Positions 48,273 through 60,093 of a stretch of DNA of 64,000 nt are shown here, piece by piece. Position 1 is the stretch's first letter. Every line of letters begins with the position of its first letter. The notes under the pieces are model-generated. The model was not told the DNA's origin and did not search any database. It saw nothing but the letters and a program-made list of their open reading frames with translations. The translations under genes and the position numbers were made by a program. The stretch is taken from contig CALZFC010000133.1 in NCBI GenBank assembly GCA_945643635.1, positions 566,162 through 630,161 of the forward strand, read 5' to 3'. Source of the DNA: Allodiplogaster sudhausi. Lineage: Eukaryota; Nematoda; Chromadorea; Rhabditida; Diplogasteridae.

Positions 48273-51200
48273 CTATTTCAGACACGGAAAAGTGAGCGAA
48301 TCACGCCGCAGACGTATCGTTGTCGTGCGCAGCAGGAAAATGATGGCAATGGTGCCGGGCACGAAGGAGAGCGCAGTTAGGCCTGCGAAAATAAATAAAT
48401 GAATAAAAATATCAAAATAAATAGAAAAAGACACCCAAGAATCAGAAAGTTTTTTTTGTTGCATTGTGATAATTTTTTTCCTTTCGGGAAACAATATTAA
48501 TCATTATCACTGATATCAATTCTAATAATTTTCCACACTAAATTCATTCATTCCTTCATTTTGTGCGCTAAAATGTACTTTTTAATACATGATAGCAAAA
48601 AATTATCATCTCTTTTTTATATAAATGAATGAAGAAATTATTAAGTTCTTCAAATTGTAAATAAATAAAAAATGTTGTTCTTGCAAAAAGAAATTTTTTA
48701 AAGTAAATTATTTTAATGCAACACATTTACGCAATTTATGATTTTCTCATTATTAATGTTTATCTATGTGTTTAACAGTATCTAATTAAAGTACCTGCTG
48801 CCGCCCACGCGCCATGAATCGGCCGGCCGAGTTGTTCGCAGAAGATGCTGCCCGTGTTGGTGTACTGCGCGAAGAGCGAAGAGCATGGCAGCGAGTCTTC
48901 TAGCATCGACGACTGCCAAGAGTCTCTTTTTCTTTTCTTTTCGTTGTGGGACCATAATGTATTTTTTTTAAATAATAGCGTGTAGGTTTTTTTCCAAAAA
49001 ATAAAAATGAAAAAAAGGAAATTTTTGAAAATAAAGAATTAAACGCTTAAAACAAATTCTATGACAACAACTCGAGCGCCAACTTTCCGTGCGGGACCAA
49101 AGTTTAAACAATAAAAATTGCGCGCGAAACAAGTTAGACTACCAAGAAGTCGTGTGCGTTGGTCGCAAGCTGCTTGCCGAGGTCGTCGATCACACTGTCA
49201 ACGGTCGCCTTCAGTGCTTCCTTCCTCCTTTTCTCCGAGATGACAAATAGTTTCTAAAATTACACTTTTTAAAAATTTTATTTTTATACATCTTTATTTT
49301 AGAAAAAAATCCTGCCTAACTAACATTGCAAATTGTTTCTAAAATTACTTATTTTATAAATCATTATTTTAGAAAAAAATTCTTGGCTATAACTAACATT
49401 GATGATCGGCACGGCGTTGGCGATTTTCTTCTGCGCATGTCCAAGTGGTCCTAGCAGAAGCTGCTGTATCCGGCTTATCTCTATGCTGACACGTGGATCC
49501 TTGCTATAGCCGAGATATGGCGTAAGGTCGCCGAGGTCGCCGAGCAGAGTGCTACTTTCAATTGGAATGGCCTACAATCGAGAGTGACGGTCAGGGATAC
49601 ACAACAAAAAAATTGTTTGAAACAATCATTGTTTTGGCGTAAAACTGAAAAAAATATTGTTTGATATATCAAACAATGAAAAAAAAAATGTTTGAAACAA
49701 TCATTATTTTGGCGTAAAACTGAAACAGTATTGTTTGATATATCAAACAATGAAAAAAATTGTTTGATATGTCAAACAATATTGTTTCAGTTTTACGCCA
49801 AAATAATGATTGTTTCAAACAATTTTTTTTGTGTGGATGTTGCCCCAAAGGTGGCCCGGCCCGGGCACTAGTCCTAATATAGCGTGCCCGCGCCTGATTT
49901 TGGCCATTCCTGAACATTGTAAGAAGAAGAAGAGACAGAGATTTTGTTTAGACTTCTTGAGGAAACGTTGCGGAATAAATCGTTAAGTAGAATATAAAGA
50001 TAGCTCGAGAGAGAAAGAGAGAGAACGAGATAGCTCGAGAGAGAGAGAGAGAGAGATAGCTCGAGAGAGAGAGAGAGATAGCTCGAGAGAGAGAGAGAGC
50101 TCGAGAGAGAGAGAGAGAGAGAGAGAGATAGCTCGAGAGAGAGAGAGAGAGAGAGTTTTCGGAATTCGAAATTCGGATACACCCTTGCTCGGATACGAGA
50201 CCCTCCCAAAATGTTCAGCAGTGTCGCCTACCATCATCGCTTCGACAGTGTCCCCGTCAAAATTGGGAATCGTCGCCTCGTCGATGCCGGCGTTGAGCTT
50301 ACTCTGAAAGAACTCGCGAAACACTTTCAGGAACGGATTCAAGAAGAGAAGTACGTATATTGGAGAGAAGAGAAAACAAAAAGTTAAGACGAAAGTTTGG
50401 AACAAAAAGCAGAAAGGGAGAAAGGTCGAGAAAACGGGATGAATAAAGTTCGAAAGTAAGGCGAAAGTTCGAGCGGTAGTTAAAACGAGCAAAGGTCCCG
50501 TCCGGAAAAACCTTGAGACTGTGCGTGTTAAACGACTCGATGACGTCATCAATGTTGACAAGTTGCGTGACGTTGAAGGCGCTGACGACGGTGGCGCCCG
50601 CCTTGCAACGCTTGAGCACATCGCTAGGCAAATCAAAATCGATGATAGGCATCCAACTTGCGTGATATTGATTAGTAAATGTGTATATCGATTGTATCGA
50701 TACCGATTCCGATGATTCAAAATGACTCCACTATTATGTTTTTTTGTTGCTATAATCGATCGTTGCTAGGGTACTTATTTGCATTTTACCATCATCAATG
50801 GACGAAAAGGTCGATTTGGCATTAAAATATTTCAATCAGCGCTTTCATTTCTATCATCGGGACAAGCTCGACCGCTTTTTATATAATCTACCCAAACGAT
50901 CAATGCATGTAAGAATTCTAAAAGGCTATGCCTTTTTTGTCTTCTTTTTCTTCTTCATCTTCAAATTGACCAACATTGACGAACAACACTCAAACTCGCG
51001 CAAAGTGAATATGGAGCGTCGTGCCATCCATGCCTGTAAGACTAATGTCGATGGTAGGTTCGACCAACGTATAGACGCGCAAATCGCTATCCTCAAAATC
51101 ACGGATGCTTTGTATATTAATCTTAACCAAGATGAACATATGTATGTTATTTCTACCACGATTCCATTTCAATATGTTTCTCCCTCGGTGTGCAATAAAC

Positions 51201-52652
51201 AATAAATATGTACATATATGCATACATACATACATATAACAAGGCAGCTGCAAAATGATGCTATCATAAAAGCAATTTATCAATATTTTCTACAATGTTT
51301 TTTGCTCTAGAAAAAAATTTCACACACATATTTCACACACCTTGAACATTGGCCAGCAGACTGCCTCTATGCCGTATCCGAGCATGAAGCCAAAGCTGAA
51401 GAGACTCTCTACACGGTGGGAACATTTAGAAAAAAATGGCTGGAAAATAAATTCAAAAATAGAAATGGCGGGAAAATAAATAAACAACGACCTCGCTGTC
51501 AGCATGATAAGCCATGCGAACGAGAGCGCAACAGCTGCGAGCGCGTTCACGACGAAGCCGGTCGATGTCGACTGCGAGCTTTGACGTGTCTCGAACAAGA
51601 AAGGCTAATTATTCAAATTCAGCTACGGGTCTCGACACGATTGCCACGATTACGGTAGGTACACGCATTCGATGTACTTCATTCAATTTTATTTGCACCT
51701 TCCTTCTATTTCGCCTCGTGCTGACTGTCTTAATGTCCGTAAATAATTGCTAAATGTCAAAGTTGTGCGGTTGGCTTTCGAGAGCTGAAAAATTGCCTAT
51801 TAACCGGCCCCAAAGCCCTACATACATATATTAGCCAAAGCGCATTTAGATATACAGTACCGCCCAACATTTCAGGTACATAAATTAATTAGATTAATTA
51901 GATTAATTTAAATAATTTCAATTGGAATTTGAGCGATATTAGGCACTTTTACGCAGTTTCATGTGTTTGTTAGGGTGGTTTTTGACATGCTGAACAAGTA
52001 CATACAGTCAGATTTTAAAAAGAATCTGAACTGACCGCTGAAAAACGAATTCGGCCGGTTTTAGGAGGCCCATGGCCGTGTTTTAGGTGCCTTCGATAAC
52101 ACAAGATCGACGGCAATTTAAAGACGGGTATGACTATCCTATAACCGGCCGAATTCATTTTTAAACGGTCATTTCAGATTCTTTTTAAAATCTGACTGTA
52201 TGTACTTGTTCAGCATGTCAAAAACCACCCTAACAAACACAAGAAGCTGCGTAAAAGTGAATAATATCGCTCAAATTCCAATTGAAATTATTTAAATTAA
52301 TCTAATTAATTTATGTACCTGAAATGTTGGGCGGTACTGTACATACATACCTATTTCATTTATTGGATTCAGATTATTCATCGAATAAGTGTGTGATTGA
52401 TTGAATGATTGATTGATTGATTTTTTTTTGCTGATACGTACAAAAGCCTCAAGTCGCGATAGGCGGAAGACGGCAGTGACTGCGGCAATGAGAAGCGCAA
52501 GTATCATCAGGGCGCCGGGACCGGAGACGAGTAGCTTGAAGCCCGCCTTGACCCAGCCGATTCCAGAGAACTAAAAGAAGGAAGCACACAGAACTCGACA
52601 GATAGACCGAGATAGAAGTGAGAGTGAGACAGAGAGAAAGAGAGATGAGAGA

Positions 52653-52703
<51 letters not shown>

Positions 52704-55700
52704 GTGTGAGAGAGAGACGTAGTGTCAAAAAGTATGTGTGCAGAAAAATGAACCAAAAAGAGTAAGATTAAGGTTGAGAGAAAGAGAGAGGAGAGAGATG
52801 GAGAGAGGAGAGAGATAGAGAGAGGAGAGATACAAGTGTAATCGTGGGGTGACCACCAACATCATCAATTTCATGCTTGATCTTGCTAGCTTGCTTCTCG
52901 AAAGCTTCAATGTTCTTGCCCGCCAGATCCACGGCCCTTGAAACGCCCGCCAGCGTGTTCTGTTAAGAAAAAAAACACTTATAATTAGAGTTAGAGAAGA
53001 GAACTAGAGGATTCTTATGACACTTCCCATTGTAGTCGCGTTTCTCTACATCACATGCGCTCTCGTCCTTGTGTCAGGGATAAGGCGGGAATTCAAGCAT
53101 GAGTTTTTGGCTTATTTAAGACATGTTACCTCTCTAATCATTGTATAACGTCAACGTTTTTACCTATATTAGACACGTTTTCCGAAATCTGGAAGCCCAG
53201 AAGCCCATCATCCAAGCAAAAACTATTTTCTAGTTAGTGAACAGGATTTCTAGAATTTATTTATTTATTTATTTTTAATAGCCTAGCATAAATTATTCAG
53301 AAGTCAAATAACACGAACATTTAAACTGTTTCTCACGCGATAAAACTCTTGTTGCGATTCGTTGAGGGCCTGAAAGAAGTATCTTTTTTCTGCTTATATT
53401 ACTGAACCTGCAAGTGCCTTAAACTGAAAGTATTTAAAATGAAATACATTTAGCAATAATCTCTTGAATCAAAGTTTATCTTTAGACATGACATGATATG
53501 AAGAAGAATATTTATTGTCGCAAATTTTTTTCTCCCACTTGGTGTCACTCCGGTGGCGTAAATAAAGCAGGCAATTTATTGGATTCAGATTATTCATCGA
53601 ATAAGTGTGTGATTAATTGAATGATTGATTGATTGATTTTTTTTGTTGATACGTACAAAAGCCTCAAGTCGCGATAGGCGGAAGACGGCAGTGACTGCGG
53701 CAATGAAAAGAAAAATATCTAATTCAGTGACAAATAACATATGAACAAATAAGTATTTCTTTTTCAAAATTTTTTACTTTTTTTTTCTTTTTGTGAGAAA
53801 AAATTCTCTCGTACTAGTGTCAGGCAAAGATTCGCGAATTCAAATCTGAATTTTTGGCTGAGGAAACTTACCTTGTAGTTGATACTGTTTAGGATGCCGT
53901 TGATCATCGCATTCATTTGAGTACTCACATTATTGAGAGCCTAAAAGAACTTGGTTTCAATATCGTGAGCAATTGCACTTTAAACAATCAATTATATAAT
54001 ATATTATTTAAATATGTATTTAAAAAATTATTTTTCTGCCTTTTTTACAATTCCACTATAGTTACTACATGATCATATGTGCGCAATATAATTTATTTAC
54101 TAACGAAAATGACGAAATTCGTGTGAGAGCGTGGGTAGCTTTATGTTAATTCCTAAGGACTTTAAAATATGTATGCTTAAAATATAATAATAAGGCACAA
54201 TAAACAGAAATTACAAAAGAAAATTCATGCAGCGCGAATGGTACAAAGTAAAAAGAATGTACAAATTACATAAATGCGTGATCAAATATCGTTGTCCCAC
54301 GGAAATTGCGGTGTATCTCCGGTATAATTGCGCATACTATTGAAACCGACTGCAAATTGGGAAGACGCTTGAACGAGCATTTCTTTTCCAATTTGATGAT
54401 TCTTTAGCTAAATTAAATATAAATTTAAAACAAAAAAAAACTAAAACACCTTAATGCTCGATGAATCCTTTGCGAAATATTCGCCGATCTTGTCAAGACT
54501 CGCTGTCAATTCTATAACAAAAAATTCAATTCAATTTTGAATTCGCACCTTTTTGCCTGACTGAATGGCATGTGTTCTTAAGAGAGTCAGGAAAATTCAA
54601 TTAGATTACGGTAGACTTTTGTTGAACCTTTAATTGCATCCGCGCAGCTTTCGTTGCCGCCTTCGCAAGATAACTCATGAACTTCCTTTAAAAAAATTAT
54701 GCAAAGTGCCAACGTTCACTAAATATATTTTAAAAGACCTTTAAGAGACTAAAGCGGCGTGAATTCTTTTTTTAATGTTCTCTAAATTTTGCAAACAACT
54801 TTATCGAACTCACCTTCGAAATGAGCCTTGACGTTTTGCTGATTTCTACTAGATTACTGGACAGTGCGTCGATGTCGATCTGCAATATACCAATATATGT
54901 ATTATGTAAGCTTCTATTTAAATTATATATTTTTCTCACCTTACTTTATTTCTTACTTTATTCGTACATCGAATGAAAGTTATTATGACACCATATTCAG
55001 AAATGTATAGCCTGTTTTGAAGGAGCGGCCCATTTTACGGACCACCTCACTTCCACCCCCACTTGCAATAAATATGCAATAAAGTTAATGTCACCTCTTT
55101 GAGCTGCATAATTCCAGAGCCACGAAGAGCCCGATCGGGCAGTGTTAGAGTCACACCATCTATCTGTGCAAACAATTATTATCTCCTAAAAAAAATAAAA
55201 TAAAACTTTCAGAAACGTGTCTACCGGAACTCTTGTTTTTCGAAATTTATGGACAAAGTGTCAGTAAAAAGTTTCACTATGGCGATGCGAATTTTAATTA
55301 TTTTAAAATTGGTGAATTGCTCTAACTAAGCAAAGTATTTTATAGTTTAAATAGAAATAATCAAAAAAAAAATTAATTAAATACATAATATGTTAAATAT
55401 TTTAAAAAGTAAGAAAAAAAACACTTTATTGTCAACACGACCTCGTGGCTAATCTCGCCAAAGCCTTCGCTGACGAAGCAGGAAAGTTGGCGCGTGTTCG
55501 CCGCGTCGAAATGGCCGATATCTTTATGCAAAAGAAAAAAAAGATTTCTTTCTTTTTTCAATTGATTTATTAATTTGTTTTTTTTAAGTTTAATAAACAA
55601 TATATTATTCTTACAGCTCTACAAATACCCATCCCAGCATAATTCCTGTTTATTTAGTATTTCTTATGCAATATATTTGCATGCCCGTGAGTGCATATCG

Positions 55701-56253
55701 AATTTTACACCTTATTTTTCCTTTCCCTATTTATCTATTTTGCCATTTGGTGCTTCAATTGTTAAAAAATCGTGTTAATTTTAGATATTGATAATAAATA
55801 CATACATGCTATGCTTAACATTTAATGACTCGAATTTAAAAAAAAAAATAAATAATTCAATTATCAATTATTTTCAAAATTTAAGTACTCGTAATTGTTT
55901 CTAAATCACGGCCAGGCCCAGGGCTTACTTGTTGAGATGACGGCGACAGACGCTGGGATTCTCTCAAGGCCATAAAAGAGGTCATCGACAGCCAGGCAGA
56001 AAAGGATGATGCCAGTGAGGACGAAGGCGGCAGCAACGACAATTGGGAGCAATTGGAGGGAGACAAAAAGGATGGAGACCTTCTGGAGAGAGAGAGAGTG
56101 AGAGAGAGAGAGATGAAAAGTGTGAAAAAGTGAGAAAGAAAGAGAGAGCATAGAGACATATACAGAGAAGACATGAGGAAGGGCTAGGAGAGCAGATGAA
56201 AAAGAGAGATTGAGAGATGAATAGAAAGAGAGATGGAGACGGAGGGAGAGAGG

Positions 56254-56286
<33 letters not shown>

Positions 56287-58306
56287 GAGCATAGAGAGAT
56301 GTCTACAAAATCTGTAGAACCTTCTTTGGCGGTGGCCGCTGAATGGAGCAGTAGCTCGTGAGTGCGAGGCAGAGAGTGACGAAGAGGACGGCCAGAAGGG
56401 CAGCAAGGATGATACCCAGTGAGAAGAAGACGATGCCGCCAGCCTGGAGAGAGAGATAGAGAGAGAGAGTGAGAGAGGGATAGATATAGAGAAAGGAGGG
56501 TAAGAGAGAAGGGTGCGAGACAGAAAAGTGATATCATTGTTCATGCAATATTTACATGAATATATAGTTAGTGGGAGTGACTTTTATGGCCGGCAGTGTT
56601 GACGTTTTATAACTTTATTTGCATTCTCTATCTGCACGATTTCGAACATTAAATATTTCATTGCGTTGTGACGTCATTTCTTATCTTATTACCTCTCCCC
56701 CTCTCTCTCCAGATAGAGAGAGAGAAAGAGAAATGAGAGATAATAGAGAGAGAGGGAGAAAGAAGTTAGAGTCCAAAATAATTAGAAATGAAAATCCGCA
56801 CATAAAGTCTCGGCGAGTGTTAAAATCTTTACAGAGACTTCTAGAATAAAATATAAATCGTAACCAGTTAAACAGCCGCAGAATACAACAGCAAAAAAAT
56901 AAAATGTGTACCTGCGCTTTTGCAAAGTCGCTCAGCACTTGGGACTAATCGCCCTTGTTGTAGACGAACAGCTCAGGAAGGGTCTGAATTAAATTTGGCT
57001 CCAATTAATTGCTTCTTTTCTTTTCAATCTATGGATTTTAGCTTCTTTTTTTTAAAGAATTCTATATAATGAAACACTAATTGTCGTTAAAAAAAATTGA
57101 CATCGCCGTGTCTAATTTTTTTTAAATTATATATTTTTTCGCCTTGAGCAATCTGAAGTCTTGCTCAAAGTTGTGACGGAAAAGTCTTTGGATATTGGAT
57201 ATGACCGGGGGTGGAAGTGCGAGTCGCTGACGTCTAGCCAACAGGGTCACCTCCAACGATGGCGAGGCCCGGGCTTGGCCCCGGCCGACCTTGGAAATAA
57301 GGTCCCAAGCCGGGACCGGTTTTTGGCCATCCTTGCTCACCTCGGTGCCAATCTTCTTTCCAACATACCAGAGGATCTCCTCTGGCTCTTCGCTGTCCCT
57401 CGGCAGAGGTTCAGCCAGAGGCTCTCCTCCTCTGCCTCTTCTCTGCTCCTCGAGCAGAGGCGGCACAGTGGCGCCCCGGAGATCCAGTGTTGGGCGGGCG
57501 GAGATAGAAAAGCTTGTTTACATACATACATATACTCATTTTTGGGCTTTTACACAACCACGCCAATTCAAACTTGAGTTTGTAAACGCTAACTTAGAAA
57601 CTCCCGCCAATTTTATTTGAACACCTTGAGCGTCTCATCCGGAATGCGTCCTTGGAGTCCTGAGGCGATGCCCTTGCCAATGGAGTAGAATCCCTCACGG
57701 CTACCGTAATCTCCGCCATCGAGATAATTTATTTCGAGCGTTACATTCGCACAGTATGGCATCTCTGAAACGAGTTAAATGCTACTAAAAAAAAGTTACT
57801 ATTAAAAATTATGAAGCATAATTATGCGTTTAAATGCTTACATATGTGTGTAAATACTTTAAAATAATTTTTTTTCATTTAAATTCATTAATTATATATA
57901 TATATATATATTTGTATATTTAGTCAATTACCTGGTGAAGGAGCCATGAGAACCGCAAGATTCTAGGCCTAAAAAGTGAATGCAAACAATATGGTTTTAA
58001 TAATTAAAATATTTCCTTAATTATTTTTATTTTTAATGATGACCGTTCGAGCCGGCTCGCATATAAAGTGTAAGAAAACGACTGGAATGACTGCTGACGC
58101 ATCTCTTTCACCTTATAGTGCGAGTGATCATTTAATCTCGCTCTCCCTCTCCAAGAAGGCGACCACTCACCGAGCGGGAGACCGAGTTCAAATGATCGCA
58201 CTGACATGGATGACTCGCTGTTAGCCTTATCAGTACTAACAATAAGTAGGCGTGCGGACAGGAAGGTGATAAGAATCATATGTAGATGATATTTGCTGCC
58301 GCTCAT
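48273..58306 (-). CDS. Prominin-family five-pass membrane protein, with in-frame TAG
   Basis: 24 minus-strand exons: 58306-58241 (tentative), 57962-57932, 57764-57625, 56983-56912, 56443-56321, 56082-55929, 55521-55442, 55163-55095, 54879-54814, 54685-54628, 54511-54450, 54407-54351, 53940-53872, 53369-53337, 52959-52861, 52570-52442, 51589-51492, 51395-51341, about 50656-50512, 50303-50232, 49571-49398, 49253-49143, 48912-48795, 48382-48273; about 720-730 residues. Prominins (CD133) organise cholesterol-rich plasma-membrane protrusions. Seen: a signal-like start, five hydrophobic segments (AGGIVFFSLGIILAALLAVL; SILFVSLQLLPIVVAAAFVL; ALMILALLIAAVTAVF; FVVNALAAVALSFAWLIML; ALSFVPGTIAIIFLL), two large Cys-containing extracellular regions, and a short basic tail TTTIRLRRDSL. 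Oddity: TAG at 56947-56945 in exon 4, with coding on both sides. Exon joins at 51341/50656 and the first exon are uncertain. Confidence 0.82.
49599..49835. mobile_element. Small inverted-repeat element built of three related modules
   Basis: Module TTGTTTGAAACAATCATT - TTTTGGCGTAAAACTGAAA - ATTGTTTGATATATCAAACA occurs twice directly (about 49613 and 49689) and once inverted (about 49757-49823). Ends pair as ACACAACAAAAAAATTG and CAATTTTTTTTGTGT. No open frame. It lies in a prominin intron. Confidence 0.8.
50000..50156. repeat. (GA)n with repeated AGATAGCTCGAGAGAG units
   Basis: GA tract punctuated about six times by TAGCTCGAGAG, a short minisatellite inside a prominin intron. Confidence 0.85.
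50798..51205 (+). other. Open frame nested antisense in a prominin intron
   Basis: 135-codon frame starting MDEKVDLALKYFNQRFHF. It lies in the intron between prominin exons ending 51341 and beginning near 50656. The first 37 codons end at CAT/GTAAGA, a good donor, and an acceptor-like GCAAAG lies near 51004, so a two-exon reading is possible. The opposite strand of the second half is also open. No family recognised; codon bias is weak. Confidence 0.25.
51855..52339. mobile_element. Tc1/mariner-like MITE with long inverted repeats
   Basis: 485 bp, ends CAGTACCGCCCAACATTTCA and its complement, flanked by TA on both sides (51853-51854, 52340-52341). The inverted arms extend about 190-200 bp (AATTGGAATTTGAGCGATAT; CATGCTGAACAAGTACATAC; AAAAAGAATCTGA), leaving a short centre. 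CAGT termini with TA duplication fit the Tc1/mariner superfamily. No transposase. Located in a prominin intron. Confidence 0.88.
52358..52491. repeat. Segment duplicated at 53574-53706 (source copy)
   Basis: Covers the last 50 bases of the prominin exon 52570-52442 and the first 84 bases of the next intron. The copy at 53574-53706 is near identical, with single-base differences only. Confidence 0.9.
53574..53706. repeat. Partial-exon duplicate in an upstream intron
   Basis: Near-identical copy of 52358-52491, in the intron between prominin exons 53940-53872 and 53369-53337. It carries an intact copy of the donor TTTT/GTACGT but no matching acceptor, so it is a decoy exon end. Confidence 0.9.
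57125..57490. other. GC-rich island in prominin intron
   Basis: Unlike its AT-rich surroundings, this block is GC-rich and internally complementary (AGAGGCGG / CCTCTGCCTC; several GAGGAG/CTCCTC runs). The minus strand is open for 114 codons (MPPLLEEQRRGRGGEPLAEP...), but the frame and splice borders do not fit prominin. Origin unknown; an old insertion is likely. Confidence 0.45.
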
Positions 58307-58605
58307 TCAGTTTATGTCAAAGTTACGCTGTGAATTTTGATCTACCATAAAATTACCGTCTAGTTGGCTTCCGACAATGAATGTACAACCCAGAAAAAAA
58401 AACCCCTCTCCTTTCAATTAGTACTGAAGCTATAAGCTGAATTCCAATAAAACCTTAGAAATTCAATAGTATTAAGCCTTCATGGAAATAAATTCACCCA
58501 CTCAACCTAAATATGGTTGAGGTGAGACGCTCCAGAAGCTCCTTTCCATTAGCCAATAACACTCGTTGAATCCCATCGTTAACGGGGACTTCGAAGGTAT
58601 TCTTT

Positions 58606-59508
58606 CCTATTTATTTATTTATTTATTTATCATACATGAAATAGGTGTTTCAATGTGACAACATTAAAATATGATACCGTAAAGTAAAGGGGGGGGGGGG
58701 TTTGGGATCGACGAAAACGGGTCGCACCGAGCCGGGGGGGCCACTGCCCGGCCTGGTCTTGACCAGAGACGGTACAAGCTGATGAGGGAACAACAGGAGG
58801 ATTGACCCGCCATTGTCGATGGGGGCTTAGAATAACTTAGGGAGGAAATAATAATTTTACTAATCAGAGACCATTTACTATAACTGCACTAACAAGACTG
58901 TATAAATTCTCTATTCGAGATAGAACGACTCTTGCTGAAACAACAGACTTAGCTGTAAGTAAAGTTAAAGGCAAGTTGGGATAACCTCTAGCAGTGCGAT
59001 ATCCACATGAGTAAAAGAGCAAATTTGAACAAGTGACAGGGACATGGAATGTAAATACAGATCTACGTCCAGAACAAGGCTTGGAAGAATAAAATACATT
59101 TATATTGGAGACAAGGATCATGTTCAATAGCTTGATTGTTGTAATAAAATCAAATTCTAGTCGTCTACGATAGAGAGGAGAAAGAGAGAAAAGTTTGATC
59201 CGATCTTCATAGGATGGAATATTCTTAAAATATATTCTGGCTTGAGAGCAACGAACAAATAACAATCTAATAAAAACTTTCTGCACATTCTCAAATGAAC
59301 GAATCTGCATAATTCTATGAGGAGACCAGACTGGTGACGCGAATTCTAATAGTAAAACAAAACATTTAAAGGCACGAATGTTTGGTTGAAGACACTTTGA
59401 TTTGAGTATTCTAAAAAGAGCATAAACAAGACGTAAAGCTAATGCCTTCCTCGTGAATAAAATAACCGCGTCTATTTGGCTTCCGACCCGTGTTAAGCCG
59501 AGAAACAA
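58606..59508 (-). mobile_element. 5'-truncated LINE: reverse-transcriptase C-terminus and 3' tail
   Basis: Minus-strand frame 59508-58864 (214 codons) has the layout of the region after the catalytic core in jockey/CR1-type LINEs: FLGL at the start, FTRKALALRLVYALFRI, then FVLLLEFASPVWSPHRI, SFENVQKVFIRLLF, SYEDRIKLFSLSPLYRRRLE. A GC-rich 3' UTR follows and the element ends in a TAAA-type repeat (plus strand TTATTTATTTATTT, 58606-58632), as many LINEs do. The catalytic part is missing, so this copy cannot move by itself. No target duplication could be assigned. Confidence 0.8.
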
Positions 59509-59561
59509 GACATCCTTCCCAATTCATGCCGAAAAAAGATTACTGTAGGGGCTGCCACTAC

Positions 59562-59760
59562 CCTTACAAACCGACCGACCGACCGAAGTGTAGAATGCTC
59601 GTAGTCCACCAAAAGGACTCTTTATTACCAACCGAACCGAACCGACCGACCGACCGTACCAACCGTTCCTTTCCTTCCCCTTCCAACCGCCAACCAGGGG
59701 TCCAACCGTGTAGTAGCCAAGACTCTTTATTCCAACCGTTCCAACCAAACCATTACTAAT
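59562..59760. repeat. (ACCG)n-rich degenerate repeat
   Basis: ACCGACCGACCG-type runs alternate with two copies of a GACTCTTTATT(A)CCAACCG block. Low-complexity DNA without coding signal. Confidence 0.8.
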
Positions 59761-59775
59761 CAAGGCTAAGGACGA

Positions 59776-59862
<87 letters not shown>
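59776..59862. repeat. (AT)n microsatellite
   Basis: Uninterrupted AT dinucleotides apart from one ACAT. A repeated GATAT(C/T)GACAT(C/T)TGTCGATACA block follows at about 59905 and 59952. Confidence 0.95.
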
Positions 59863-59866
<4 letters not shown>

Positions 59867-60093
59867 GGGGCGGAGCCAAAAGGGTCAAGGAGAGAGAGAG
59901 AAGGAGATATCGACATCTGTCGATACACTGGGGGGGCAGAGAGAGAGAAGGCGATATTGACATTTGTCGATACAATTACCATCCCTGAGCAGAAGTGCAA
60001 TTAAATTCGAATACAGCACCGAAGAGGTCAAATAAGTGTGACAGAGAGGGCAAGTGACAATAAAATCACATTACAAACACGCTTTATTCTCAT

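Noticed and set aside
50990..51283. Minus-strand frame (ending TTLHIHFARV) as an extra prominin exon
   Set aside because: No acceptor/donor pair in a phase joining the exons at 51341 and 50656.
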